Positions 25,290-34,983 are shown, numbered from the stretch's first letter. The stretch: 64,000 nucleotides of DNA from Streptomyces rapamycinicus NRRL 5491 (GCF_024298965.1 NZ_CP085193.1:6758001-6822000); one strand, 5' to 3'. Notes: generated from the sequence alone by a model not told the origin. Numbers and translations are program-made.

Positions 25290-25634
25290 GTGAAGATCAA
25301 ACGTAAAGCCTCGGTGGTCGTGCTCTCGGCGGCGCTGATGCTGGGCGGTTCCGTCGCCCTGGCGCCATCGGCGTCGGCGGTGGGGTCATCGGCGTGTCAG
25401 TTCAATTCCCCGGATGTCAATTTCAAGGTCTCGACCAGTGGCGCGAGATTCCGCACCGGACCGGGAAAGCGGTACCGCGCTATAGGGACGCTTTACCGAG
25501 GGGATTCCTTCCGGTACTTCTGCCGCACCCGGGGCTTTGAGAACAGCTGGTCCTACGGGAAGATCCTCAAGCGGACCACGACCGGAATTCATGCCGGGAC
25601 CAGAGGCTGGGTGTACAGCAAGTACCTCGACTAG
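25290..25634 (+). CDS. Small secreted SH3-like protein
   Basis: This 114-residue precursor has a signal peptide (VVVLSAALMLGGSVALAPSASA, cleavage near residue 31). The mature chain contains GARFRTGPGKRYRAIGTLYRG and GWVYSKYLD, the hallmarks of bacterial SH3 (SH3b) domains that bind cell-wall peptides. Two Cys residues (SACQF and YFCRT) may pair. GTG 25290 follows GGGGGGTGG. Its GC content is lower than that of its neighbours. Confidence 0.75.
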   Translation: MKIKRKASVVVLSAALMLGGSVALAPSASAVGSSACQFNSPDVNFKVSTSGARFRTGPGKRYRAIGTLYRGDSFRYFCRTRGFENSWSYGKILKRTTTGIHAGTRGWVYSKYLD

Positions 25635-25732
25635 CCGGAACGTTACGGCAGTTGGGTACCCGGCGGGGCGGGGGCTCGCCCCGGCCCCGCCGTCCGTGTC
25701 CGGCCCCGCCGCGCGCGCAGGTGCCGGCGTCG

Positions 25733-27436
25733 TCACCCCTTGCTGACCGCCGCCAGGATCTCCGGGAGCCGCGCCGCGACCCGCGGCGCCGCCACCCGCA
25801 GGCCGGTCTCCGCGATGGCCGCGCCGTACACCGTGCCCAGCGGGAACACCACCCACAGCAAGCCGTGCGTCCCGGAGACATGCAGCCAGATCGTCAGGCC
25901 CAGCACCGGCGCGCAGAGCACGGAACCCACGACTATCCCGCCGAGGATGCTGATCCAGGCGATCCCCGCCTGCCCCGGGACGACGTTCTTGTAGCCGCTG
26001 TCCTGCGGAATGGAGTACGGGGCCAGCACCGAGGTCAGGGCGCCGGTCGCCAGCATCGAGCCGAGCAGCGCCAGGGCGATTCCGAGTGCCTCCGGGGCGG
26101 CGGACCAGTTCTTCAGGACGGCGGCGCAGCCGAGCACCGCCACCGCGACGTACGGCACCGCCACCAGGAGCAGCGCCAGCGCACGGCCCCGCAGCTCCAG
26201 ATAGGCGTCGCGGGGCGAGGAGATCGTCTGCGCGACCATCCAGAAGGCGGAGGTGTCCTGGCCGAACTGGTTGTACATCAGCATGCCGAGCATCCCCGAC
26301 GCCCAGCAGGCCCAGTAGATCGAGCCGTTGCCCTGGGCCGCGGTGATGAAGGGGAGCAGCAGACCGACGCCCAGCGAGGTGACCCATGCCGACTTGGTCT
26401 TCGGGTCCCGTACGGCATAGCGCAGCGTGCGCAGCAGCACCGTGCCGGTGCGGCCGGAGGGCAGCAGCCGGGCGAACGGGCCCGAGGCGTCCGGGGTGTC
26501 CGGGGTGTCCGGGGTGTCGGCCGCGCCGGAGGACCGGCGCTCGCGCGGCGCCGGCGCCTGGATCGTGGAGGCGTCCGGCGTGGTCATCAGATGGGTGAGG
26601 GTGCCCCGCCACCACCACATCAGCAGCGCCAACGCCGCGAGGGTGAGCGCGAACTGGGCCGCGGCAACCCCGTAGGCGCCGTCGCTCACGCCCTGGACGG
26701 CGTCCACCGCCGCCGCGGGCGGCACCCAGCGCAGCACCGCGGCGGCCGGTTCCAGCACGGACAGGCCGTTCTTACCGCCGAGCTGCTGGGCCCCGAGGTT
26801 CACGAACTGCGCGCCGATCGCCACGAACAGACCGCTGAGCACCGCCATATCGCGGCCCTTACGGCTGGTGAGGAGGCGGGTGTTGGCCGTGGCGACGGCG
26901 CGGGCCAGCGCCACGCACACCAGCACCGTCAGCACCACGGCCACGGCGCCCGCCGCCGCGGCGGCCGCCCCGTGCGCGACGGCGATCGCCGAACCGGCCA
27001 CCAGGGTCAGGGTGAACAGCGGGCCGATGCCGATCAGCGAGGACACCAGCAGTGCGGTGATCAGCGAGCGCGGCCGCAGCGGCAGCATCACCAGCCGGGT
27101 CGGGTCGAGGGTCTCGTCGCCGCCGGGGAAGAACAGCGGCATCACCGTCCAGCCGAGGGCGAGTACCGCCGTCAGCAGCGTGACGAGCGCGTCGACGTGG
27201 TTCGTACCGCGCAGCAGCACCAGGCCGAGCAGTTGCAACGCGGCGAACAGCATGGCCAGCACCAGCGAGGTGATGTACGCGGCCCGCCGGCCGCCGGACT
27301 GGCGCAGCCCGTTGCGCAGCAGCGCCAGCTTCAGCGAGACGAAGACGGGGGTGGGGGAGCCGGTGGGGACCGTGGGCGGTGCGGGAGCCGCGGTGCCGAG
27401 CGGGCCCTTGGCGTCGAGCGGGTCGGTGAGCGTCAT
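25733..27436 (-). CDS. ABC-2-like transporter permease
   Basis: This 567-residue membrane protein has about twelve hydrophobic segments, for example AAYITSLVLAMLFAALQLLGLVLL, VLALGWTVMPLFFPGG and SVVGS-type C-terminal helices. Its central part is Pro/Asp-rich (DTPDTPDTPDASG). It is translationally coupled to the ATPase by an ATGA overlap. A large ABC-2 export permease with these helices fits a lipid, peptide or drug exporter; the substrate is unknown. The N terminus begins MTLTDPLDAKG at the overlap. Confidence 0.8.
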   Translation of the reverse strand: MTLTDPLDAKGPLGTAAPAPPTVPTGSPTPVFVSLKLALLRNGLRQSGGRRAAYITSLVLAMLFAALQLLGLVLLRGTNHVDALVTLLTAVLALGWTVMPLFFPGGDETLDPTRLVMLPLRPRSLITALLVSSLIGIGPLFTLTLVAGSAIAVAHGAAAAAAGAVAVVLTVLVCVALARAVATANTRLLTSRKGRDMAVLSGLFVAIGAQFVNLGAQQLGGKNGLSVLEPAAAVLRWVPPAAAVDAVQGVSDGAYGVAAAQFALTLAALALLMWWWRGTLTHLMTTPDASTIQAPAPRERRSSGAADTPDTPDTPDASGPFARLLPSGRTGTVLLRTLRYAVRDPKTKSAWVTSLGVGLLLPFITAAQGNGSIYWACWASGMLGMLMYNQFGQDTSAFWMVAQTISSPRDAYLELRGRALALLLVAVPYVAVAVLGCAAVLKNWSAAPEALGIALALLGSMLATGALTSVLAPYSIPQDSGYKNVVPGQAGIAWISILGGIVVGSVLCAPVLGLTIWLHVSGTHGLLWVVFPLGTVYGAAIAETGLRVAAPRVAARLPEILAAVSKG

Positions 27437-28248
27437 CGGGCGCCGCCGCCCAGCCAGTCGAGGCTCTGGCCCGCCTCGCGCCGGTTGGCGCCGACCAGTT
27501 CCAGGAAGGCGTCCTGCAGGGAGGGCGCGTCGCCCCGCACCTCGGCCAGCGGGCCATGGGCCCGGATCCGCCCGCTCGCGATCACCGCCACCCAGTCGCA
27601 CAGCGACTCCACCAGCTCCATGACATGGCTGGAGAAGACGACGGTCGCGCCGGAGCGGGTGTAGCGCTCCAGGACGCCGCGGATGGTCTGGGCGGATACC
27701 GGGTCGACGCCCTCGAAGGGCTCGTCGAGGAAGAGGACTTCGGGGTTGTGGAGCAGCGCGGCGGCCAGTCCGATCTTCTTCCGCATACCGGTGGAGTAGT
27801 CGATGACCAGCTTGCTCTGGGAGCCCGCGAGATCGAGGACGTCCAGCAGCTGGGTGGCGCGCCGGTCGATCTCCGCGCCGGGCAGCCCGCGCAGCCGGCC
27901 GGTGTAGGTGAGCAGCTCCCGGCCGGAGAGCCGCTCGAACATCCGCAGCCCCTCGGGCAGCACCCCGATCCGCGCCTTGACCTCGACCGGGTCCCGCCAG
28001 ACGTCATGGCCGCCGATCTCCACGGTCCCCTTGTCGGGGCGCAGCAGGCCGGTGATCATCGAAAGCGTGGTGGTCTTACCGGCGCCGTTGGGTCCGACGA
28101 GTCCGATGAACTGCCCGGCGGGCAGCTCCAGATCGATCCCGGCGACCGCGACCTGCTCCCCGTAACGCTTCCACAGGCCGCTCACCCGCACGGCTGCGGC
28201 CCGGGACGACTGTGGCTGTGTGCTGTCTGCTGCTTGCTCCTGCGGCAC
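27433..28248 (-). CDS. ABC transporter ATP-binding protein
   Basis: This 271-residue ATPase has Walker A GPNGAGKTTTLS, signature YSTGMRKKIGLAAAL, Walker B EVLFLDEPFEGVDP and switch His SSHVME. It drives the permease encoded immediately downstream. A 16-bp palindrome lies 20 bp before its start and could bind a regulator of the two-gene operon. Confidence 0.9.
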   Translation of the reverse strand: MPQEQAADSTQPQSSRAAAVRVSGLWKRYGEQVAVAGIDLELPAGQFIGLVGPNGAGKTTTLSMITGLLRPDKGTVEIGGHDVWRDPVEVKARIGVLPEGLRMFERLSGRELLTYTGRLRGLPGAEIDRRATQLLDVLDLAGSQSKLVIDYSTGMRKKIGLAAALLHNPEVLFLDEPFEGVDPVSAQTIRGVLERYTRSGATVVFSSHVMELVESLCDWVAVIASGRIRAHGPLAEVRGDAPSLQDAFLELVGANRREAGQSLDWLGGGAR

Positions 28249-28267
28249 CGGCTTACCCCGTTTTCCC

Positions 28268-28283
28268 GTGGGACGTGTCCCAC
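28268..28283. promoter_or_regulatory. Perfect 7+2+7 palindrome GTGGGACGTGTCCCAC upstream of the ABC operon
   Basis: GTGGGAC and GTCCCAC are exact inverse repeats separated by GT. The site is centred 27 bp upstream of the ATPase start, a place suited to repression. No regulator gene adjoins the operon, so the factor is unknown. Confidence 0.45.
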
Positions 28284-28364
28284 TGACGTATCACGCGGGG
28301 GCCGGTCACGACGCCCCCGCCGTCGCTCCACGATAGGGGCCGTCCCGGGGAGCCCTTCGGGGTG

Positions 28365-29030
28365 TCAGCGGCGCTCGCGGCCGCAGGCGTAGGCCAGGGC
28401 GCTCACCAGCTCTTCCGCGTCGGGCAGCCAGCGGTTGGCGGCGGTGGGCCGCCGGGCCCACTGGATCGGGCCGCGCACGCCCACCCGGGTCGGCGGCGCG
28501 ACCACGTAGTCGCCCTCGCCGCGGGCGGTCAGGTCGATCGAATTCGGCGGCCAGCCCAGGTTCCGCACCAGGTCGGGGACCTTGGCGGCGGCGCCGGGGA
28601 GGACGAAGAAGAGCATCCGGCGCCCGGGGGTGCAGGTGACCGGGCCCAGCTCGACCTGGCGGCGCTCCATGCGGGCGAGCGCCAGACAGCCCGCGGACTC
28701 CGGGACGTCGAGCGCGTCGAAGGTGCGGCCGGTGGGCAGCAGGATGGAGGCGCGCGGCGTCCTGGCCCACATGCGGCGGATCACGACCGCGCTGCCGGTG
28801 GCCTGGTTCACCCAGTCCCGGCCGGTCGGATGGGCGCCGGGGGCCGGGCAGTCGGCGGCTCCGCAGGAGCAGCGCTCCACTCCGTCCAGGGCCTCGAGCC
28901 AGGCGCCGGAGAGCACGTCCCAGCGCCGCTCCTCGGCGTATCGCACCGCCGTGTCGCGCAGCTGCTCCCCGCGCTGCTGAGGGATCTGCGGGGTTCCCGC
29001 GGGGAACCGCGTTGGTCCTGTCACGTCCAT
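28365..29030 (-). CDS. Bifunctional DNA primase/polymerase (prim-pol)-like protein
   Basis: This 221-residue protein shows the N-terminal prim-pol-like pattern common in Streptomyces: AVRYAEERRWDVLSGAWLE, a Cys/His cluster CSCGAADCPAPGAHPTGRDW, and GDYVVAPPTRVG. The usual helicase or replication partner is absent, and the length is that of the isolated domain, so enzymatic activity is uncertain. ATG 29030 has GGAAGAG 3 nt upstream; a TTG codon 36 bp earlier is less likely. It is divergent from the HTH-TPR regulator. Confidence 0.65.
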   Translation of the reverse strand: MDVTGPTRFPAGTPQIPQQRGEQLRDTAVRYAEERRWDVLSGAWLEALDGVERCSCGAADCPAPGAHPTGRDWVNQATGSAVVIRRMWARTPRASILLPTGRTFDALDVPESAGCLALARMERRQVELGPVTCTPGRRMLFFVLPGAAAKVPDLVRNLGWPPNSIDLTARGEGDYVVAPPTRVGVRGPIQWARRPTAANRWLPDAEELVSALAYACGRERR

Positions 29031-29414
29031 GGTCTCTTCCACGCACAGGACAACTTCCGCCGTCAACGAGAGTTACGGCCGGGCCCCCGCACGGGCGGTG
29101 CCGTCGGGGGTCCGGGGTGCGCGGTGACGGCACGGCGGGGCGCATGGGTGCACGGGCGGGGGCGCGTGTGGGGTTGCGGCTCCGTAAGCGGGTAGCCACC
29201 ATGCGTGACGGGCGTGCGAGTGTCCGGCGGCCATGCCGCGGCGCCAGGGGGAGGGCGGTCCCGGACTCGGATCGGCGCCGTACGCGAACGGTGCGGTCTA
29301 TGCGGTCAATACGGGCAAGTTCCGCATTCGCCGTATACCTGCGATATCTGCGGGGCATCACTCAGCAACAGAACGGATACGCCGAGAACGCAAGCAGTCA
29401 CTGGGGGTAATGTC
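29031..29414. other. 384-bp divergent intergenic region with no gene seen
   Basis: Long stretches are G+C-rich with short A/T islands near 29300-29340 (GTATACC and GATATC) that could hold the promoter of the HTH-TPR gene. No palindrome or conserved box stood out. Confidence 0.35.
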
Positions 29415-30812
29415 ATGGCCGCTAGGCCGCTTGTGGCGCGGCAGCCGAACGAACGGCTGCAGGCGCTCATCCAGGAAGCCGGCTGCTCCAACGCCGGATT
29501 GGCGCGCAGGGTCAATATGTGCGGCGCCGAGCACGGTCTCGATCTGCGGTACGACAAGACGTCGGTGGCCCGTTGGCTGCGTGGCCAGCAGCCACGGGGC
29601 CGGGCGCCGGGCATCATCGCCGAGGCGCTCGGCCGCAAGCTCGGCCGTACGGTCACGATCGACGAGATCGGCATGGCCAACGGCAAGAACCTCGCCTCCG
29701 GGGTCGGTCTGCAGTTCTCGCCCACCGTCCTCGGCGCGATAGAGCAGGTCTGCGAGTTGTGGCGCAGCGATGTGGGGCGCCGCGACTTCCTCAGCGGCTC
29801 GACGGTCGCCGCCTCGGCGCTGGTCGAGCCCAGCCGCGACTGGCTGATCACCGGTGCGGACGTCCAGGTGGCGCGCAGCGCGGGCGCCCGGGTGGGGCGG
29901 TCCGACGTCGCGGCGGTGCGGGCCACGACGGACGCGCTCGTCGACCTGGACCACCGCTACGGCAGCGGCCACGTGCGTCCCGTCGTCGTCCACTATCTGA
30001 ACAGCGTGGTCTCCGGGCTGCTGGCCGGCTCGTACACCGAGGCGGTAGGGCGTGAACTGTTCGCGGCCGTCGCGCGGTTGACGGAGCTGGCCGGATATAT
30101 GGCGGTCGACACCGGTCAGTCCGGTCTCGCCCAGCGCTACTACATCCAGGCGCTGCGGCTCGCCCAGGCCGCCGGGGACCGGGGCTACGGCGGCTATGTG
30201 CTCGCCGCCAGCATGAGCCATCTCGCCGCCCAGCTGGGCAATCCCCGGGAGATCGCCCAGCTGGCGAAGGCCGCGCAGGAGGGCGCGCGGGGCCAGGTGC
30301 CGCCGCGTGCCGAATCGATGTTCCTGGCGGCCGAGGCGCGCGGCCACGCCCTGATGGGGGACGCGCGGGCCTGTCAGTCCTCGGCCGGGCGGGCGCTGGA
30401 CGCCATGGAGCGGGCGGTGGGCAGCGGTTCGGGCTCCGTCACGGGCGACGAACCCAACTGGATCCGCCACTTCGACCACGCCTATCTCGCCGATGAGCTG
30501 GCCCACTGTCACCGCGACCTGGGCCAGGCCGAGCAGGCCCGGCGGCGCGCCGAGGAGGCCCTGGAGGGCCATCCGGAGGGGCGGGTGCGGCGGCGGGCGA
30601 TCGGGCTGCTGCTGCTGGCCACCGCGCATGTGCAGCAGCGCGAGGTGGAGCAGGCGTGCCATGTGGGCACCCAGGCGGTGGATCTGCTGGGCACGCTGCG
30701 GTCCAACCGGGGCGCGGAGTATCTGGACGACTTCCAGCAGCGGTTGGAGCCGTACCGGGACGAGCCGGTGGTGCGGGAGTTCGGGGCGCGGCTCCAGGTG
30801 CAGGTGGCCTGA
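29415..30812 (+). CDS. HTH-TPR transcriptional regulator (NsdA-like family)
   Basis: This is a 465-residue protein. The N terminus is an atypical helix-turn-helix (LQALIQEAGCSNAGLARRVN, then DKTSVARWLRGQQPRGRAPGI). A GRRDFLSGSTVAASAL segment follows, and the rest is a superhelix of TPR-like repeats (GLAQRYYIQALRLAQAAGDR, EQARRRAEEALEGHP). Proteins of this architecture, such as NsdA in S. coelicolor, repress differentiation and antibiotic production, but paralogues exist and orthology is not claimed. ATG has GGGGG 6 nt upstream. Confidence 0.75.
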   Translation: MAARPLVARQPNERLQALIQEAGCSNAGLARRVNMCGAEHGLDLRYDKTSVARWLRGQQPRGRAPGIIAEALGRKLGRTVTIDEIGMANGKNLASGVGLQFSPTVLGAIEQVCELWRSDVGRRDFLSGSTVAASALVEPSRDWLITGADVQVARSAGARVGRSDVAAVRATTDALVDLDHRYGSGHVRPVVVHYLNSVVSGLLAGSYTEAVGRELFAAVARLTELAGYMAVDTGQSGLAQRYYIQALRLAQAAGDRGYGGYVLAASMSHLAAQLGNPREIAQLAKAAQEGARGQVPPRAESMFLAAEARGHALMGDARACQSSAGRALDAMERAVGSGSGSVTGDEPNWIRHFDHAYLADELAHCHRDLGQAEQARRRAEEALEGHPEGRVRRRAIGLLLLATAHVQQREVEQACHVGTQAVDLLGTLRSNRGAEYLDDFQQRLEPYRDEPVVREFGARLQVQVA

Positions 30813-31118
30813 GGCCCGCCTTGAGGCTCGGCTTGAGACTTCTCCCGGGTGTGGGGGCGTTGAGCGGTGTGGGCGCTACAGGTGTGTTGTGTTGTGGTGG
30901 CTGATGCGCGTGTGGTGAGGCATGGGTGTTGTGGAGTGTGTTGCGTTGTGTTTACCGCGGGTACGGATGGGGTTCATATCGCCCCCGATCGTGGTGATGT
31001 GCCCCATGTCGCGGTGACCAGTCTCTCTCCGTCCCGATGGGCTCATGGGCACCGCGCCCTCTGGGGAACCGGTAGCGTGACCCGACGATTCCGTCGTTCC
31101 GTATATCAAGGAGTCCCG
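30813..31118. other. 306-bp spacer with a GT-rich strand
   Basis: From about 30870 to 30960 the + strand is unusually rich in GTGTTGT-like runs for this genome. A TAGCGT element at 31072-31077 might be a -10 for the Pro-rich membrane protein. No gene is seen. Confidence 0.35.
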
Positions 31119-32741
31119 GTGACGCAGAGCGGTCAGGGGAATGAGCCGCGGCTTCCCGCGGTCCCGCCCGCGCACCCCGTGCGCGAGGGGGTTGTGCTGC
31201 CTGCCCAGGGGGACTACAGGCCCTCGGACGCCCAACAGGGGGCCCCGGCCGGGGGACAGGCGTGGGGGGAGCCTTGGGGGCCGCAGAGCGCTCCGGAACC
31301 GCAGCAGCAGGGCGAACTGCCGCCGCCGGGTCAGTTCGGCGCGCCGCCGCCGCAGGGGGAACTGCCCCCGCGGGCCGAGTTCGGTGCCCCGCCGCCCGAG
31401 GCGCAGCCGTACGGGCAGCAGCAGGGCTGGACGTCTCCGGAGAGACCGGCCCAGCCGCCGCACAGCGCTCAGCTGCCGCACAGCGCTCAGCCGCCGCACA
31501 GCGCCCAGCTGCCGCACAGCGCTCAGCTGCCGCAGCCGCCGCACAACGTCCCGTCGCCGTACCAGCCCCAGCAGCTGCCGTACCAGGCCGCCGACGAGAC
31601 CCAGGTGATGCCGCCGCAGCCCGCCGGGGACGCGGACGCGACCCAGGTCATACCCCCGGTCCCGGGTGAGGCCCCGCCGCCCCTGGACACCCCCACCACC
31701 ACGCTCGCCACGGTCAAGAGCGCACCGCTGCCGCCCGAGAACCGGCCCGAGTCACCGGCCGAGTCCACCACCCAGCTGCGCGCCGTCCGCCCCGGCCGCC
31801 GGGGCGCCCACCGCCAGCAGCCCCCCGCGGCCGCGGCCGCGGAGGAGACCGCGGTGCTCCCGCCCACGCCCGCCGCGCCCGCCCCGCCCGCGCCGATTCC
31901 GGAGCGGCCCGGCAGCGCCCCGTACGCGATCCGTCCCGGCCGTCCCGGGGACCGGCCGCCGCCCTCGGAGTTCGACGGTCTGTTCCGCGACTCCGGCGGT
32001 GCCGGTGGCGGTGGCGCCGATGAGACGCAGCAGCTTCCGCAGTTCGGCCCGGACGTTCCGCGACCGCCGTCCGGCGGCCGTGGTGACGGCGGCGGTCATG
32101 GCGGCGGTGGGCGGCGCCGGATGTCCCGGGGCATGATCATCGGCATCGTGGTGGTGGCGAGCTGCGCCGTCGCCGGACTCGCCGCGGGAGCCGTGCTCAG
32201 TATGGGCGGCGATGACGACGGTAAGGACAACTCGACGCTGAGCAGCGCCTCGCCGAGCGCCGCGGAGTCGTCCAAGGCCCCCGACCCCGTCGAGACGCAG
32301 GCGAAGGCGCTGGACGCGCTGCTCGCCGACAGCAACAACAGCCGGGCATCGGTGATCAAGGCCGTGGACAACATCAAGTCCTGCAAGGACCTGACCACCG
32401 CGGCATCGGATCTGCGGACCGCCGCGGGCCAGCGCAATGACCTGGTGACCCGGCTGGGCAAGCTGTCGGTGGACAAGCTGCCCGATCACGCGCGGCTGAC
32501 CGCGTCGCTCACCAGGGCGTGGAAGTCCTCGGCCAGGGCCGACAACGAGTACGCGGCCTGGGCCGACCAGGTCGGTGGCAAGAAGGGCTGCCCCAAGGGC
32601 AAGGCCCGCCATTCGCCCCGGGTCGGGGCGGCCGAGCGGGCGAGCGGCGAGGCGACCCAGGCCAAAAAGACGGCCTCGGGGCTGTGGAACCCGATCGCCT
32701 CCCAGTACGGCCTCACCCCGCGCCAGGCCACCGACCTGTGA
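31119..32741 (+). CDS. Pro/Gln-rich single-pass membrane protein of unknown function
   Basis: This is a 540-residue protein starting at GTG, with AAGGAG 5 nt upstream. Residues 1 to about 330 are disordered and Pro/Gln/Ala-rich, including AQLPHS repeats and ATQVIPP and ETQQLPQ motifs that resemble FHA-type phospho-Thr ligands. A transmembrane helix lies at about 338-363 (GMIIGIVVVASCAVAGLAAG). Outside is a helical domain of about 160 residues with CKDLTTAASDLRTAAGQRN and GLWNPIASQYGL. The kinases 16 kb away suggest possible phosphorylation, but that is speculation. It is convergent with the solute-binding protein. Confidence 0.65.
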   Translation: MTQSGQGNEPRLPAVPPAHPVREGVVLPAQGDYRPSDAQQGAPAGGQAWGEPWGPQSAPEPQQQGELPPPGQFGAPPPQGELPPRAEFGAPPPEAQPYGQQQGWTSPERPAQPPHSAQLPHSAQPPHSAQLPHSAQLPQPPHNVPSPYQPQQLPYQAADETQVMPPQPAGDADATQVIPPVPGEAPPPLDTPTTTLATVKSAPLPPENRPESPAESTTQLRAVRPGRRGAHRQQPPAAAAAEETAVLPPTPAAPAPPAPIPERPGSAPYAIRPGRPGDRPPPSEFDGLFRDSGGAGGGGADETQQLPQFGPDVPRPPSGGRGDGGGHGGGGRRRMSRGMIIGIVVVASCAVAGLAAGAVLSMGGDDDGKDNSTLSSASPSAAESSKAPDPVETQAKALDALLADSNNSRASVIKAVDNIKSCKDLTTAASDLRTAAGQRNDLVTRLGKLSVDKLPDHARLTASLTRAWKSSARADNEYAAWADQVGGKKGCPKGKARHSPRVGAAERASGEATQAKKTASGLWNPIASQYGLTPRQATDL

Positions 32742-32789
32742 CCGGACGGCCGGGGGCGGCAGCAGCGCCGCCCCCGGCCCACTCCGTGG

Positions 32790-33049
32790 CCCAGACCCGC
32801 GGCTCAGACCCGTGGCGCAGGCCCCCGGACCAGACTCGTGGCCCAGACCCGTGGCGCAGGCCCCCGGACCAGACTCGTGGCCCAGACCCGTGGCGCAGGC
32901 CCCCGGACCAGACTCGTGGCGCAGGCCCCCGGCCCACTCCGTGGCCCAGACCCGTGGCGCAGGCCCGCGGCTCAGGCCCCCTCCAGACTCGTGGCCCGGA
33001 CCCCCGGCCCGGCCCAGACCGTGGCTACTCCGTGGCCCAGACCCGCGGC
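32790..33049. repeat. 39-bp tandem repeat between convergent genes
   Basis: CGTGGCGCAGGCCCCCGGAC recurs at 32811, 32850 and 32889, a 39-bp period, followed by shorter GTGGCCCAGACCCGYGGC units up to the next stop codon. No gene is supported within it. Confidence 0.88.
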
Positions 33050-34360
33050 TCAGTCCGCCGGGCGGTAGCGCTCCAGGATCTTGGACACGTTGACGAAGCC
33101 CTTGCGCACCGCCACCAGCCGGCCGTCGCGCACCATCTGGTAGGTGACGTCCGCGTTGACGATCCGCGAGTAGTTGGGCACGTGCAGCGTGTCGTCGTAG
33201 CCCCAGCGCAGCGTGGGCGTCAGCCCGCCGGTGTTGACCGCGTGGCCGTTGTCCAGCGCGTTGCGCACGGTGCGGGCGCTGATGTCGTCGGCGTGCAGGG
33301 ACATCAGCACCGAGCGCAGCACCGTGTAGCCGATCCAGGTGGTCTGCGTACCGGGGTCGTCCGGGTCGATGCGGTTGTCGTCGAAGGCGTACTTGTTGAT
33401 GACCTTCTTCATGGGGTTCCAGCGCGGATCGTCCCCGGCCGGGTACCAGCCGGTGGCGTAGGTGCCCTCCAGGGGGCTGGAGGTGCCGCCGGTGGAGTCG
33501 ATCAGGGACTGCCGGACGCCGCCGAGGATGGAGGCTATCCGCACCTTCGGATGGTTCTCCTGCACCCGGCGGAAGGAGTCGAAGAATGTGCCGGTGCGGT
33601 TGCCGAGCGCCGCGGTGACGCACGAGTTCTCCAGGGCCGCGCCCTGGTCGGCGCCGCCGAGGGAGCTGTCGGCGCCGACGCCCTCCAGGGCCGTGGTGGC
33701 CTGCTTGCTGTAGTCGCCCGCGCCGTCGGGGGCGCGTACGTCATGGGCGTCGGCGCGATTGCCCGCCCTGAGGCCGGTGTTGAGGAGCTGGGGGAGGTCG
33801 TCGCCCGCGATGGTGTCGGGGCGCACCAGCGCGGTGCGTTCGCAGCGGGAGGCCAGCTGGCGGCCGTTGCCCACCAGCAGGGCGGCCTGGCCGCCGTTGA
33901 CCGGATAGGAGTACGGGCTGTCGAACTCCTCCTGCGTCAGCCCGTAGCCGCCTATGTAGGGGATGCCGGCGACCTCCAGCGGGGAGATGAAGGACCGGCC
34001 GTACTGGCTGTACGAGCCGACGACCGCGACGGCCTTGTCCTCCTTGGCCCGCTGGGCGCAGCCGGCGGCCTGGACGGCGTCGTTGCGCTCGTTGCAGGTG
34101 ACGACCTCGAGTTTGCGGCCGTGGATGCCGCCGGAGTCGTTGACCCAGCGGGCAAATGCCTTCGCCATAGCGGGCATTCCAGGCATATTGGTCGCTTTGG
34201 TGCCCTCGGGGGCCCAGGTCATGACGGTGATGGGGTCGCTGTCGCTCTTGTTCGACAGCACCGCGCCGCAGCCGGACAGCAGCGACGCGCCGACCGCCGT
34301 ACACAGTGCCGCGACGGCGGCTCGGAAGGGGCGGGAGGAGGGGCGTCGCCGTCCGGTCAT
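33050..34360 (-). CDS. ABC-type solute-binding lipoprotein (branched-chain amino acid receptor fold)
   Basis: This 436-residue precursor has lipobox LLSGCG at about residue 33. The fold is the periplasmic-binding type I seen in LivJ: ITVMTWAPEGTKATN after the signal, VVTCNERNDAVQAAGCAQRA, AVVGSYSQYGRSFISPLEVAGIPYIGG split in the first lobe, and GTYATGWYPAGDDPRWNPM in the second. No permease or ATPase gene adjoins it, so it may serve a distant transporter or act as a sensor. Ligand unknown. Start MTGRRRPSS gives a normal signal peptide. Confidence 0.8.
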   Translation of the reverse strand: MTGRRRPSSRPFRAAVAALCTAVGASLLSGCGAVLSNKSDSDPITVMTWAPEGTKATNMPGMPAMAKAFARWVNDSGGIHGRKLEVVTCNERNDAVQAAGCAQRAKEDKAVAVVGSYSQYGRSFISPLEVAGIPYIGGYGLTQEEFDSPYSYPVNGGQAALLVGNGRQLASRCERTALVRPDTIAGDDLPQLLNTGLRAGNRADAHDVRAPDGAGDYSKQATTALEGVGADSSLGGADQGAALENSCVTAALGNRTGTFFDSFRRVQENHPKVRIASILGGVRQSLIDSTGGTSSPLEGTYATGWYPAGDDPRWNPMKKVINKYAFDDNRIDPDDPGTQTTWIGYTVLRSVLMSLHADDISARTVRNALDNGHAVNTGGLTPTLRWGYDDTLHVPNYSRIVNADVTYQMVRDGRLVAVRKGFVNVSKILERYRPAD

Positions 34361-34531
34361 GGCAAGCGAGCTTGGTGCTTCGCGAGGAACGCAGCCGCTA
34401 TGAGAAGACAAGGAATGGTGACGTAGAGGTGAACAGCGGGGGCTGATCCGTCTCTGTGTGTGAAGAACGTACGATCGGTGACTGTGCAAGGTTCGGAGAA
34501 GTCTTCCCGTCGCGCCCGTCGCTCGACCACC

Positions 34532-34978
34532 ATGGGAGGCATGCCTGTCAACGACATGCCCTGGTGGCGCTGGCGCACCAATGTGCGCTCGGCGCTGCAT
34601 ATGCTCTCGGATCCCGTCTTCCAGCAGGAGTGCTGGCTGGCCGGCCAGCCTGGGTACGGGGATGTGACGGACGCCGTCTACCGGCTGGTCGAGGACACTT
34701 GGCTGGACAACTGGTCCGCCGAGAAGTACGTCGGCACGATCTTCCGTGACTCGCAGGAGGCGGCGCTGGTCGATGTCGCCGTGCTGCGGGTGCTGAGGAT
34801 CATGCACCAGGCGGGCGCGGACGCCCCCGTCTCGGCGTACCTCGAGCACCATGGCTGGCCGGAGGCCGTACGAGCGGCCCGTGAGGCCCATGTGCGGCTG
34901 GCCACCAACGACGGCGAGGATCCGGACATCCCACCGCGCACCCTCGAAGTATTGGCGATCATGACGCAGGCGGTCTGA
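34532..34978 (+). CDS. SCO4402-family conserved hypothetical protein
   Basis: This 148-residue soluble protein is highly conserved in Streptomyces: MPWWRWRTNVRSALHMLSDP, then YRLVEDTWLDNWSAEKYVG, FRDSQEAALVDVAVLRVL. Function unknown. ATG 34532 is chosen; ATG 34541 is in frame and close to GGGAGG, and an upstream GTG at 34460 is also open, so the start is uncertain. purU follows after 51 bp. Confidence 0.75.
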   Translation: MGGMPVNDMPWWRWRTNVRSALHMLSDPVFQQECWLAGQPGYGDVTDAVYRLVEDTWLDNWSAEKYVGTIFRDSQEAALVDVAVLRVLRIMHQAGADAPVSAYLEHHGWPEAVRAAREAHVRLATNDGEDPDIPPRTLEVLAIMTQAV

Positions 34979-34983
34979 ACGAC

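Noticed and set aside
25733..27664. A 670-residue plus-strand frame over the ABC permease
   Set aside because: It is antisense to a clear membrane protein and is Gln/Arg/Gly-rich without a fold.
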